Assembly (NCBI GenBank): GCA_020849475.1
Contig: JADLGE010000037.1
Span: 1 to 64,000, forward strand
From: Gammaproteobacteria bacterium
GTDB lineage: Bacteria > Pseudomonadota > Gammaproteobacteria > Ga0077536
Direction: 5' to 3'
Length of the DNA stretch: 64,000 nucleotides
Both the position numbers and the translations under genes were made by a program. Below the pieces are notes generated by a model that saw only the letters and a program-made list of their open reading frames with translations, had not been told where the DNA came from and searched no databases. Shown here piece by piece: positions 1 through 9,130 of this stretch (the stretch's first letter is position 1; each line of letters opens with the position of its first letter).

Positions 1-212
1 GCGCGGCACAGGCGCGCCTTCAAGCTGCCTGGGGCGTAGTACACGCCGGCATGGATGACGCCGCTGTTGTGGCCGCTCTGATGGGCCGCGACCGCGGCCT
101 CCTTGTCCAGCACGGCGATGCGCGCCTTGGGATGGAGCGTGCGCAGGCGATGCGCGCACGCCAGCCCGACAATGCCGGCGCCTATCACCACGAAATCGTG
201 GCGCGCGCTCAC
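1..212 (-). CDS. lhgO: L-2-hydroxyglutarate oxidase, N-terminal part (runs off the window edge)
   Basis: This is the first ~70 residues of an FAD-dependent oxidase. They contain the dinucleotide-binding motif GAGIVGLACAHRL near the N-terminus and the HQSGHNSGVIHAGVYY segment, which is characteristic of LhgO/YgaF-type L-2-hydroxyglutarate oxidases. These enzymes oxidise L-2-hydroxyglutarate to 2-oxoglutarate and pass electrons to the quinone pool. The start is a GTG at 212 whose last bases overlap the TGA of the upstream FAD dehydrogenase (GTGA, 4-base overlap), so the two are probably translationally coupled. The pairing with a D-2-hydroxyglutarate dehydrogenase supports the substrate assignment. 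The gene is truncated only by the window boundary. Confidence 0.85.
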   Translation of the reverse strand, partial: MSARHDFVVIGAGIVGLACAHRLRTLHPKARIAVLDKEAAVAAHQSGHNSGVIHAGVYYAPGSLKARLCR

Positions 213-1618
213 CGTGCGGGGCCCTCCGGCAGCAGCAGCTTGCCGGGGTTCATGAGATTCAACGGATCGAGCGTGGCCTTCAACTGCCGCATCACCGCCA
301 GGGCCACCGGGTCGCCATACCGTTCGAGCAAGCCGCGCTTCAACACCCCGACCCCATGTTCAGCGCTGAAACTGCCACGCATGGCATGGGCGAGAGAGTG
401 CAGCACATCGCTGACCGCATCACCGTGACGACGCTTGAAGTCCTCCGCACCTTCATCGAGCGGCGCCAGCACATTGAAATGCACATTGCCGTCGCCGACA
501 TGCCCATAGACCGACAGCCGCACGCGCGGCCAGCGCGCCAGCACCGCCATGCGTGCGCGCTCGATGTAGGCGGCGACCTCGGCCAGCGGCACCGACACAT
601 CGTGTTTCACCGAGCCGCCGAGGCGTTTCTCGGCGGGCGGAATGGATTCACGCAGACGCCACAGCTGGCGCCGCTGGTTCTCGCTCTGCGCCACTACCAC
701 GTCCTGCAAGAGGCCGCGCTCGGCGGCCGTCGACAACGCACGCTCCAGCACGTCTTCATCGTCCTTGCCGAGCATCTCGACCAGCACATGATGGGCGGCG
801 GACAACGGCAGGCGCTGTTCGGGCGTGGTCTCGACGACCAGCGCCAGGGCAGCGTCGCTCATGTATTCGAACGAAGTCACCGCATCGCCACTCAGTTCGC
901 GCAGCGCCGCCAGCAAAGGCAAGGCGGCGTCCGCCGCGGTGATGCTCACCCACGCGCAGTTGCGCGGCGCCGCGGGAAAGAGCTTCAGCACCGCGGCGGT
1001 GATGATGCCGAGGCTGCCTTCGGCGCCGATGAACAATTGCTTCAGGTCGTAGCCGGTGTTGTCCTTGCGCAGGCTGGAGAGCCGGTCGAGCACGCGTCCG
1101 TCGGGCAGCACCACCTCGAGCCCCAAGGTCAGGTCGCGCATCGTGCCGTACTTCAACACCGCCAGGCCGCCGGCATTGGTCGACAGGTTGCCACCAATCT
1201 GGCAACTGCCCTGCGAACCCATGGCGAGCGGCAGCAGGCGTCCGTGTTCACTCGCGGCCTGCTGGGCGGCGGCCAAAGTCACGCCCGCCTGCACGCTCAT
1301 GGTGTGAGCGTCGGCGTCGACTGTCAGTACGCGATTCAGGCGCTCGAGACTCACCACCGCCTGCGTGCCCGAGGCATCGGCCGTCGCGCCACCGCAATAG
1401 CCGGTGTTGCCGCCGTGAGGAACGATGCCTATGCCATGGGATACACAACAGCGTACGAGCGCCGCCACCTCCGCGACGCTGCCCGGTCGCAGCACGGCCA
1501 GGGCGCGGCCGTGAAACAGCCCGCGTTCGTCGGTTTCATAACGCGCACACGCGTCGCCGCGCAGCACCTGCCCGGCGCCGATCAAGCCCTCGAGCTCGTG
1601 CAGCGCGGACGCGCTCAT
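209..1618 (-). CDS. FAD-linked D-2-hydroxyglutarate dehydrogenase
   Basis: A 469-residue FAD_binding_4/FAD-oxidase_C protein of the GlcD/D2HGDH family, predicted to oxidise D-2-hydroxyglutarate to 2-oxoglutarate. The FAD (PCMH) half carries PHGGNTGYCGG, GSCQIGGNLSTNAGG and SLRKDNTGYDLKQLFIG; the last is very close to the signature of D2HGDH enzymes. The C-terminal half has the metal/substrate motif YGHVGDGNVHFNV and EHGVGVLKRGLL. The ATG at 1618 was chosen because homology begins there and it leaves 20 bases after the preceding gene; a longer in-frame extension to 1735 would overlap that gene. Neighbouring lhgO handles the L-enantiomer. D-lactate or another D-2-hydroxyacid cannot be excluded as substrate. 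Confidence 0.87.
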   Translation of the reverse strand: MSASALHELEGLIGAGQVLRGDACARYETDERGLFHGRALAVLRPGSVAEVAALVRCCVSHGIGIVPHGGNTGYCGGATADASGTQAVVSLERLNRVLTVDADAHTMSVQAGVTLAAAQQAASEHGRLLPLAMGSQGSCQIGGNLSTNAGGLAVLKYGTMRDLTLGLEVVLPDGRVLDRLSSLRKDNTGYDLKQLFIGAEGSLGIITAAVLKLFPAAPRNCAWVSITAADAALPLLAALRELSGDAVTSFEYMSDAALALVVETTPEQRLPLSAAHHVLVEMLGKDDEDVLERALSTAAERGLLQDVVVAQSENQRRQLWRLRESIPPAEKRLGGSVKHDVSVPLAEVAAYIERARMAVLARWPRVRLSVYGHVGDGNVHFNVLAPLDEGAEDFKRRHGDAVSDVLHSLAHAMRGSFSAEHGVGVLKRGLLERYGDPVALAVMRQLKATLDPLNLMNPGKLLLPEGPAR

Positions 1619-1637
1619 GACGGGAAAAGGAGTCGGC

Positions 1638-2600
1638 TCAGGCCGCGCGGTCCGCTTCGACCGCGCTCTTGAAGTTGGCGCACCGCCGGAAGAAATTTTC
1701 AGTGGTCTTGGGCATCGGCACGCGCGCGAATGCAATCCACTCGATCAAACGTTTGCCTTCGCGCACGAGCTTGCTGCCCTGCTCGAGGATGGCATGGTTG
1801 TCGTCGGAGCCGCGCCGTTCAGGTTCGAAGTCCCACAGGTTGTCGCCGGTCACGACGAAATCTGGCCACACACGGAAGATCGCCGGGTCGGTCTTGATGG
1901 TTTCACTTTCGAGTTTCGCCGCGCGAGTATAAGCACTGACCCTGGCGGCCAGACCCGCGAAGCCCGGCACCACTTCGAAGGTATCGAGCAGACAGGCGCC
2001 GATGGCATCGATGGCCGCCATGGTCTGGGCAATCTTGATATAGCGCGATTCGTAGAATTCGGCGACCGGCATGTAGAACACTTTCAGCGGCTCGCCCCAC
2101 AGCTCATCGAGCCCTTCCTCGCCGCTGTAATGCTTGACCTGCTTGCCGAGATCGAACGCCTCGAGGAAGCACGACTCGCATTCGAGCATCAACTCGTTCG
2201 ACTGCGTGATCTCGATGCCGCGTCGATTAAGTTCGAAGATCATGGTGAAGATGTCGGAGCCGCGATTCAGCAATGCGCCCGCCAGCATCGCCGCATTGAC
2301 CCGCTTGTGATCCCGATCGGTTTCGGTCTCGTAGGCGTGACGGGCTTCGGCGAGATTGTAGCCGGGCGTATTGATGCCGGCTTCGGTGTGATGGAAAACG
2401 CGCTTGGTGAGTTGGTCGATGAGTTCGCGGCGGGCGGCGGCTTCGTCTTTCGGGACTTCGTACCGACGTATCCAGTAGCCGTCGTAGAAGACACAGGATT
2501 TGCCATCGATGTCTTTCACCATGCCATTGCTTGGCAAGGTATCGGCGAATCCGCAACGGGTGCTGGTCTGGGGGTCGGACATCAGCGAGGGCATGGGCAT
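1638..2600 (-). CDS. Conserved-looking protein of unknown function, first gene of the 2-hydroxyglutarate cluster
   Basis: A ~320-residue soluble protein that I do not recognise. No signal peptide, membrane segment, nucleotide-binding loop or metal motif stands out. It is rich in acidic and aromatic residues, with a paired-cysteine stretch (LECESCFLEAF, around residue 140). It is followed after 20 bases by the D-2-hydroxyglutarate dehydrogenase gene and lhgO on the same strand, so it probably belongs to their transcription unit. Several in-frame ATGs exist (2600, 2594, 2582, and 2648 for a longer form); the choice of 2600 is provisional. Coding character is good and no competing frame is credible. 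Confidence 0.7.
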   Translation of the reverse strand: MPMPSLMSDPQTSTRCGFADTLPSNGMVKDIDGKSCVFYDGYWIRRYEVPKDEAAARRELIDQLTKRVFHHTEAGINTPGYNLAEARHAYETETDRDHKRVNAAMLAGALLNRGSDIFTMIFELNRRGIEITQSNELMLECESCFLEAFDLGKQVKHYSGEEGLDELWGEPLKVFYMPVAEFYESRYIKIAQTMAAIDAIGACLLDTFEVVPGFAGLAARVSAYTRAAKLESETIKTDPAIFRVWPDFVVTGDNLWDFEPERRGSDDNHAILEQGSKLVREGKRLIEWIAFARVPMPKTTENFFRRCANFKSAVEADRAA

Positions 2601-2701
2601 GCTTGAGTCGCTCTTGCGATAGGGTCTGCGACCAGCCAAAGGGGCCAACCGCCGTCATGGCCGCGCATCATACTCGCTCCTTTTCAGGACCGGAACCGCC
2701 G

Positions 2702-2731
2702 CAAATACATTTTTGCAGTCGCTATTGACAA
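2702..2731 (-). promoter_or_regulatory. Putative sigma-70 promoter for the 2-hydroxyglutarate cluster
   Basis: On the minus strand TTGTCA (2731-2726) is followed 18 bases later by TATTTG (2707-2702); TGTATT with a 16-base spacer is an alternative -10. It sits in the 245-base gap between the end of the oxidoreductase gene and the unknown gene, upstream of the latter, and is locally AT-rich. Prediction from sequence only. Confidence 0.4.
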
Positions 2732-2845
2732 GCCACTGCGCGAGGTTCAAAGCGGGCATTTCCTGCCTTTCACGCCCCTCCCCGCGGCGCTGACCATGGC
2801 ACGGGATCGTAAACAAACGTGGCGTGACCAAGGCCACGGCCCGCG

Positions 2846-5800
2846 TCAAAATCCCGCGGCCTGCACGCCCGGCGGGCGCCAGCACTGCTGCGCCTCGCGC
2901 AGGGCGGCACGATAGGACTCGATGCTGCGTTCCTTTACCAGCCCATAGCCACGCACACGCAGCGCCATGCCCAGCAGTTCGACCGCCGCCGCGTGATTGC
3001 TGGCGTTGATCTGCCCACACAGTTCATCGACCAAGCTTTCGTAGTCGGCCAGCAACTGCCTCTCACTGCGTCGCTCTGCCGCGTAGCCAAACGGATCGAA
3101 ACGCGTGCCGCGCAAACCGCGCAAGCGCGCCAATACACGAAACACCGGCATCACCCAGGCGCCGTAAGCACGCTTCACCGGTCTGCCCGTCTGCGCATCG
3201 CGCTTCGCCCACAGCGGTGGCGCGAGGTGAAAGCGCAAACGATAGTCGCCTTCAAATTGCGCGCCGAGTCGCGCGAGAAAATCTCCCTGCGTGTAGAGCC
3301 GCGCCACTTCGTATTCGTCCTTGTAGGCGAGCAAATGGAAATAGCTCGCGGCCACGGCACGCGCCAGCGCATCGGAGGCAGGCAGCGTCTTACGTTCGAC
3401 GGCGGCCACTTTTTCCACCAGTGCGCGATAGCGCGCGGCGTAGGCGGCGTTCTGATAGTCGGTGAGAAAATCCGCACGCCGCTCGATGAACTGCGCAAGC
3501 GGTACGGGCGCTTGCGCATCGAGCTGTGACGCCTGCGGTGTTCCTTCCACCCGCGCCGGATCGTGGGCCAGCAAACGGCCGAGGCGGAATGCACGCACGT
3601 TGAATTCGACCTTGACATCGTTGATGGCAATCGCGCGTTCGAGCGCGGCCGCGCTCATTGGCACGAAACCCTGTTGATAGGCGTAACCGACCAGCATGAG
3701 ATTGGCGCCGATGGCATCGCCCAGCAGTCGCGTCGCCAATGCGTTGGCATCGAGACAATGCACGTGTTCACGGCCCGCGCCGTCGGCAATGGCGCGCACC
3801 ATCGCGTCGATACCGAAATCGAGATCGCCATTGCGGGTGAAGGCCGACACCACCGTGGCCTCGGTATCGACGATGACATGACTGCGCTCGCGCGCCAGGC
3901 GCCGAATGCCGTCGCGGCTGGCGGCGGTGACCAGATCGGCGCCCAGCACCAGGTCGGCGCCAGCGTCGGTGATGCGCGTGGCGCGCAGCCGCGCGGCATC
4001 ATCCGCAATCTGGATATGCGACATGACCGCGCCATATTTCTGCGCGAGACCGGTCTGATCGAGCACGCTCACATGCCGACCTTCGAGATGCGCGGCCATG
4101 CCAAGGATGTTGCCGATGGTCACCACACCGGTGCCGCCGACGCCGGTGACGAGGATGTTGTAGCTGCCGACGGCACTGCCCGCCGTCACGCGTTGCGGCT
4201 CCGGCACCAGAAGATTGCCGATGGTGGCGGCCTTGGCCGCACGCATCTGCCCGCCCTCCACTGTCACGAAACTCGGACACAGACCGTTCAGGCAACTGAA
4301 GTCCTTGTTGCAGGTGGATTGATCAATACGGCGCTTGCGCCCGAACTCGGTTTCGAGCGGACTCACCGCCAGGCAGTTTGATTGGGTACTGCAATCGCCG
4401 CAGCCCTCGCACACCATCTCGTTGATGACCACCCGCCGCGCCGGGTCGGGCAGTCGTCCACGCTTGCGTCGGCGGCGCTTTTCCGACGCACAGGTCTGTT
4501 CATAGATAAGCAGCGATACGCCGGGCACCTCGCGCAATTCGCGCTGCACGGCATCGAGTTCGCTGCGATCGTTCACCGTCACGCCGGCCGCGAGTGCATT
4601 GCGGTCAGCGTGACGCGACACGTCGTCGGTGACTATCGCGATGCGCTTTACGCCTTCGCCGTGCATCTGGTGGGTGATCATCGCCACCGACGCCTGACCG
4701 TCGACCGGCTGGCCACCGGTCATCGCCACCGCATCGTTGTAGAGCAGCTTGTAGGTGACGTTGACGCCGGCTATCACCGCCGCGCGTATCGCCAGCGATC
4801 CGGAATGGGTGTAGGTGCCGTCGCCGATATTCACGAACACATGGCGGGTGTCGGTGAACGGCGCCTGGCCCAGCCAACTTGCCCCCTCGCCGCCCATGTG
4901 GGTGAAGGTCGACGTGTCGCGGTCCATCCACTGCGCCATGAAGTGACAACCGATGCCGGCCAGGGCACGGCTGCCTTGCGGCACCTTGGTCGATGTGTTG
5001 TGCGGACAGCCAGCGCAAAAATGCGGGATGCGTTCCAGCACCGAGCTGGACTGCGCCAGGCGCGTCTCACGCTCGGCAATGCGCTGCAGGGCGGCGCCGA
5101 CCTGCGGTACATCCGGCCACTGCGCAATGCGCACACCGAGCAGCCGCGCCAGCAGCGTGCCGCTCAACTCGTTGTAGTCTGGCACCAGCGGCGCGCCCTG
5201 CTCATCGAACTTGCCAATCACCCGCGGGCGACGGGCCGCGGCACGGTCATAGAGCGCAGACTTCAATTGCGGTTCGATGACGGCGCGCTTCTCTTCAATG
5301 ACGAACACCGTCTCGGCGTCTTCGACGAAGTCGCACAGCGCCGCCGTGGCGAGCGGCCACACCGCCGCCACTTTATAGACCGCGATGCCGGCCTCCAACG
5401 CCGCTCGTTCATCGAGACCGAGCTCGGCGAGCGCCTGCATGACGTCGAGATAGGTCTTGCCGGCGGTCACAATCGCCAGCCGCTTGTGGCGCGGCGCCAG
5501 CACCGCGCGGTCGAGTGAATGATTAGCCAGCACCGCGCGCAGCAGCGGCAGCCGATAGCGATACAGACGTTCTTCCTGCGCAAGAGCCGTATCCGGCCAG
5601 CGCATGTGCAAGCCATCGGGCGGCAGGTTCACACCTGTCGGCAAGCGGAGATCCCACAGGCGCGGCGCGGCCTCGATGGAGCTTGCGCAATCGGTGGTCT
5701 CGGGCAGCAACTTCATCACTACCCAACTGGCGGTCAGGCGCGACAGCGCCCAGCCATATAGTCCGTACTCGACGATTTCACCAATCTCGGCCGGGTACAG

Positions 5801-6319
5801 CACCGGCATGCTGAGATCGATGAAACTCAATTCGGTATGACAGGCGACGGTCGAAGATTTGGCCGCGTGATCGTCGCCCGCCAGCACCAGCACGCCGCCG
5901 CGCGGCGCGGCGCCGGCATTGTTGGCGTGGCGCAGCGCATCGCCGCTGCGATCGACGCCGGGTGATTTGCCGTACCACAGTGAGAACACGCCCTCGGCCC
6001 TCGCGCCGGGGAAAAGCCCGAGCTGCTGCGTGCCCCAGATGGCGGTAGCGGCGATGTCTTCGTTGAGCCCGGCTTGAAAGTGGATGTCGGCACGCTGCAG
6101 GAATGCCGACGCGCGCCACAGCTGCTGGTCAAGCGCGCCCAGCGGCGAACCCCGATAACCTGACACATAGCCGGCGGTGTTCCAGCCCCGCGCACGGTCC
6201 AGTGCGCGCTGTTGCAACAGCATGCGCACCAGCGCCTGGGTGCCATTGAGATAAATGCGCCCGCTGGCGCAGCGGTATTTGTCGTCGAGACTGACATCGA
6301 CCAGGGCTTGCTTGCTCAC
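2846..6319 (-). CDS. Fused indolepyruvate ferredoxin oxidoreductase (alpha-gamma fusion)
   Basis: An 1157-residue single-chain 2-oxoacid:ferredoxin oxidoreductase predicted to decarboxylate aryl- or branched-chain pyruvates to acyl-CoA. The N-terminal half is the pyrimidine-binding region. The thiamine-diphosphate domain is marked by HFCAGCPHNTSTKVPQGS and NIGDGTYTHSG. A cysteine-rich iron-sulfur section follows around residues 635-680 (CEGCGDCSTQSNC, then CNKDFSCLNGLC). The gamma-type domain begins near residue 725 with GVGGTGVVTIGN. Such fusions are known in aerobic proteobacteria. The start is a GTG at 6319 with GAGGAA 4-5 bases upstream. An acyl-CoA ligase lies 28 bases upstream on the same strand, suggesting one operon for aromatic amino acid or aryl-acid catabolism. 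Confidence 0.9.
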   Translation of the reverse strand: MSKQALVDVSLDDKYRCASGRIYLNGTQALVRMLLQQRALDRARGWNTAGYVSGYRGSPLGALDQQLWRASAFLQRADIHFQAGLNEDIAATAIWGTQQLGLFPGARAEGVFSLWYGKSPGVDRSGDALRHANNAGAAPRGGVLVLAGDDHAAKSSTVACHTELSFIDLSMPVLYPAEIGEIVEYGLYGWALSRLTASWVVMKLLPETTDCASSIEAAPRLWDLRLPTGVNLPPDGLHMRWPDTALAQEERLYRYRLPLLRAVLANHSLDRAVLAPRHKRLAIVTAGKTYLDVMQALAELGLDERAALEAGIAVYKVAAVWPLATAALCDFVEDAETVFVIEEKRAVIEPQLKSALYDRAAARRPRVIGKFDEQGAPLVPDYNELSGTLLARLLGVRIAQWPDVPQVGAALQRIAERETRLAQSSSVLERIPHFCAGCPHNTSTKVPQGSRALAGIGCHFMAQWMDRDTSTFTHMGGEGASWLGQAPFTDTRHVFVNIGDGTYTHSGSLAIRAAVIAGVNVTYKLLYNDAVAMTGGQPVDGQASVAMITHQMHGEGVKRIAIVTDDVSRHADRNALAAGVTVNDRSELDAVQRELREVPGVSLLIYEQTCASEKRRRRKRGRLPDPARRVVINEMVCEGCGDCSTQSNCLAVSPLETEFGRKRRIDQSTCNKDFSCLNGLCPSFVTVEGGQMRAAKAATIGNLLVPEPQRVTAGSAVGSYNILVTGVGGTGVVTIGNILGMAAHLEGRHVSVLDQTGLAQKYGAVMSHIQIADDAARLRATRITDAGADLVLGADLVTAASRDGIRRLARERSHVIVDTEATVVSAFTRNGDLDFGIDAMVRAIADGAGREHVHCLDANALATRLLGDAIGANLMLVGYAYQQGFVPMSAAALERAIAINDVKVEFNVRAFRLGRLLAHDPARVEGTPQASQLDAQAPVPLAQFIERRADFLTDYQNAAYAARYRALVEKVAAVERKTLPASDALARAVAASYFHLLAYKDEYEVARLYTQGDFLARLGAQFEGDYRLRFHLAPPLWAKRDAQTGRPVKRAYGAWVMPVFRVLARLRGLRGTRFDPFGYAAERRSERQLLADYESLVDELCGQINASNHAAAVELLGMALRVRGYGLVKERSIESYRAALREAQQCWRPPGVQAAGF

Positions 6320-6347
6320 GCGTGTTCCTCGGGCTGAGTGCGTTGAA

Positions 6348-7988
6348 CTACGCCTGGTCGTCGGGAAAGCGATAGGCTGAAAGCTGGCGTCGCAATTCGA
6401 GCTTGCTGATTTTGCCGGTTGCCGTATGCGGCAGTGATTCCACTTCGAGCACGTCGTTGGGGATCCACCATTTCGCCACCTTGCCTTCGAACCAGTTCAG
6501 AAGCTCGGCCTTGTCGATGGCCTGCGCCGCCACCACCACCAGCAAGGGCCGCTCCTGCCATTTGCCGTGGCCCATGCCGACCACCGCGCATTCACGCACC
6601 GCGGGATGTGACATCGCGACGTTTTCCAGATCCAGCGAACTGATCCATTCACCGCCTGACTTGATCACGTCCTTGGCGCGATCCGTGATCTTGACGTAGC
6701 CATCGGCGTCGATGGTCGCCACGTCGCCGGTATCGAACCAGCCGTCGGCGCCATGCGCTTGCGACACGCCATCGAGCCGATAGTATTCGCTGCAGATCCA
6801 CGGTCCGCGCACCTTGAGCGCGCCGAAACTCTCGCCGTCCCACGGCAGCTCACGGTTGTCGTCGTCGGTAATCTTGAGTTCGACGCCGGGCAGCGCCCGC
6901 CCTTGCTTGACGACCTGCGCGGCCAGCGCCTCGCCAGTCAGACAGATATTGGCCGAGGTCGGGCTGTTGACCACGCCCACCGGGCTCATCTCGGTCATGC
7001 CCCAGCCGTGCAGCACCGCCACGCCATGCTTGTCGCGGAACTCTTCAATCATGGCCAACGGGCAGGCCGAGCCGCCGATCACGGTGCGATTGAGCGGCGC
7101 AATACTGCGGCCACTGCTGCGCAGATAGTCGAGCAGGGGCAACCACACGGTCGGCACACCGCCGGCGATGGTCACGCCCTCTTCGCTGATGAGGTCAACC
7201 AACAGCTCCGGCGAACTCAGGCGATGGCCGGGAAACACCAGCTTGGCGCCGACCATCATGCCGGCGTAGGGGTAGCCCCAGGCGTTGACATGAAACATCG
7301 GCACCACTGGCAGAATGCCATCGAGCGCCGACAGATTGGCGCTGTCCGGCAGCGCCAGCGCATAGCTGTGCAACACGGTGCTGCGATGACTGTAGAGCAC
7401 GCCCTTCGGATGGCCGGTCGTGCCCGAGGTGTAGCACAGACTGCTGGCGCGCCGCTCATCGAATTCGGGCCATTCACATTGATCCGATTCGTGCGCGAGC
7501 AGCGTTTCATAGCAGTGCAGATTGGGCAGCGTGCAATGCGCCGGCATATGCGCCTGGCTGGTCATCGCCACATAGCCCTTCACGCGCGGACACAGCGGCG
7601 CGATTTTTTCGAGGATGGCAGTAAAGGCGATGTCGAAAAATATCCACTCGTCGTCGGCGTGATTGACGATGTAACTCAACTGCTCGGCGAACAGGCGCGG
7701 ATTGATGGTATGCAGCACCCGCCCGCTGCAACTGACGCCGAAATAAAGTTCGAGGTGGCGAAAGTCATTCCAGGCCATGGTCGCGATGCGCGCATCGTCA
7801 GCGGCGCCGAGCCGCGTCAGCACGTTGCTCAGGCGACGCGCACGCGACAATGCCTCGGCAAACGTGTAGCGATGGCGATCGTGATCGGCGGTGACGGACA
7901 CCACCTCGCGTCGTGCGTGATTTCGTTCGGCGTGGCGCGCCAGAGTGGCAAGCGTGAGCTGCCGGTCCATCATCAATCCAAGCATCAT
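6348..7988 (-). CDS. Acyl-CoA ligase (AMP-dependent synthetase, FadD/AlkK-like)
   Basis: A 546-residue adenylate-forming enzyme that activates a carboxylic acid with ATP and CoA. Core motifs in order: the phosphate loop YTSGTTGHPKGV (about residue 187), the GWGMTEMSP motif, DGWFDTGDVATID, and the C-terminal hinge region ITDRAKDVIKSGGEW with the catalytic lysine motif TATGKISK near the end. It resembles the medium/long-chain and 3-methylmercaptopropionyl-type ligases more than acetyl-CoA synthetase. The start at 7988 has AGGAG five to six bases upstream. Its 28-base distance to the oxidoreductase gene suggests co-transcription; the precise acid is unknown. Confidence 0.9.
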   Translation of the reverse strand: MMLGLMMDRQLTLATLARHAERNHARREVVSVTADHDRHRYTFAEALSRARRLSNVLTRLGAADDARIATMAWNDFRHLELYFGVSCSGRVLHTINPRLFAEQLSYIVNHADDEWIFFDIAFTAILEKIAPLCPRVKGYVAMTSQAHMPAHCTLPNLHCYETLLAHESDQCEWPEFDERRASSLCYTSGTTGHPKGVLYSHRSTVLHSYALALPDSANLSALDGILPVVPMFHVNAWGYPYAGMMVGAKLVFPGHRLSSPELLVDLISEEGVTIAGGVPTVWLPLLDYLRSSGRSIAPLNRTVIGGSACPLAMIEEFRDKHGVAVLHGWGMTEMSPVGVVNSPTSANICLTGEALAAQVVKQGRALPGVELKITDDDNRELPWDGESFGALKVRGPWICSEYYRLDGVSQAHGADGWFDTGDVATIDADGYVKITDRAKDVIKSGGEWISSLDLENVAMSHPAVRECAVVGMGHGKWQERPLLVVVAAQAIDKAELLNWFEGKVAKWWIPNDVLEVESLPHTATGKISKLELRRQLSAYRFPDDQA

Positions 7989-8077
7989 GTTCTCCTGCGA
8001 TCATCACGCGCGCTGCGTGCGAATGGCGCCATTCTAACGGCTGCCGGCCAGCCAACCACCATGCTAGAGTCGCTCGC

Positions 8078-9130
8078 ATGAACAACACCACCCTGACTCT
8101 GCCCCGCCCCGACGACTGGCACGTGCATCTGCGCGACGGCGACGTGCTGGCCGCGGTGCTGCCCGATACTGCCCGCCATTACGCCCGCGCCATCGTCATG
8201 CCGAACCTGAAGCCGCCGGTCACCAGCGCCGCGGCCGCCGACGCCTATCGCACGCGCATTCGCGCGCTGCTCAGCGACGGCGACGATTTCGAACCGCTCA
8301 TGACCTGCTACCTGACCGATGTCACGGATGCGGCCGATCTCGCCGCCGGCACGCGCGATGGCATCTTCACCGCCGCCAAGCTCTATCCGGCCGGCGCCAC
8401 CACCAATTCCGCCGCGGGCGTCACCGACATCACGCGACTCGATGGCGTGTTCGAGACCATGAGCGCGCTGGGACTGCCGCTGCTCATCCACGGTGAAGTG
8501 GTGGATCGCGACGTCGACGTTTTCGATCGCGAGGCGGTGTTCATCGAGCGGGTGCTAACGCCGCTGCGCGCGCGCCACCCGGCGCTCAAAATCGTGTTCG
8601 AGCACATCACCACCGCCGAGGCCGCTGCCTATGTCAGCGCCGCCGACGCGCGCCTGCTGGCCGCCACCGTCACCCCTCATCACTTGATGTTGAACCGCGG
8701 CGCGATGTTCGAGGGCGGCATACGCCCGCATATGTACTGTCTGCCGATCATCAAGCGCGAGACCCATCGTCAGGCCCTGGTGAAAGCCGTCTGCAGTGGT
8801 GATGCGCATTACTTTCTCGGCACGGACTCGGCGCCACACGTCATGCACACCAAGGAAAGCGACTGTGGGTGCGCCGGCATTTACAACGCGCCGGTGGCCT
8901 TGGCCGCTTATGCCGAGGTATTCGCCGCCCACGATGCACTGCCTGCGCTTGAAGCCTTCGCGGCGCATAACGGCCCGGCCTTCTACGGCCTGCCGGTCAA
9001 CACCCGCCGCATCACCTTGACGCGCGACGCGCACCAGCCGCCGCCGTCACGCTGCGTGAGCGAGCTCGGCGATATCCTGGTGTTCGACGCGCCGGGCACC
9101 GCGCAGTGGCGCGTCAGCCCCGCGCCATGA
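8078..9130 (+). CDS. pyrC: Dihydroorotase
   Basis: A 350-residue class II dihydroorotase, the zinc enzyme of pyrimidine synthesis that cyclises carbamoyl-aspartate. The N-terminal metal site DDWHVHLRDG, the carbamylated-lysine segment AAKLYPAGATTNS, the HGEV and EHITT histidines, and the GTDSAPH aspartate are all present. Length is normal for PyrC. It is the first gene of a plus-strand chain; its TGA overlaps the bioA ATG (ATGA). It is divergent from the acyl-CoA ligase, with 89 bases between starts that must hold both promoters. Confidence 0.96.
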   Translation: MNNTTLTLPRPDDWHVHLRDGDVLAAVLPDTARHYARAIVMPNLKPPVTSAAAADAYRTRIRALLSDGDDFEPLMTCYLTDVTDAADLAAGTRDGIFTAAKLYPAGATTNSAAGVTDITRLDGVFETMSALGLPLLIHGEVVDRDVDVFDREAVFIERVLTPLRARHPALKIVFEHITTAEAAAYVSAADARLLAATVTPHHLMLNRGAMFEGGIRPHMYCLPIIKRETHRQALVKAVCSGDAHYFLGTDSAPHVMHTKESDCGCAGIYNAPVALAAYAEVFAAHDALPALEAFAAHNGPAFYGLPVNTRRITLTRDAHQPPPSRCVSELGDILVFDAPGTAQWRVSPAP

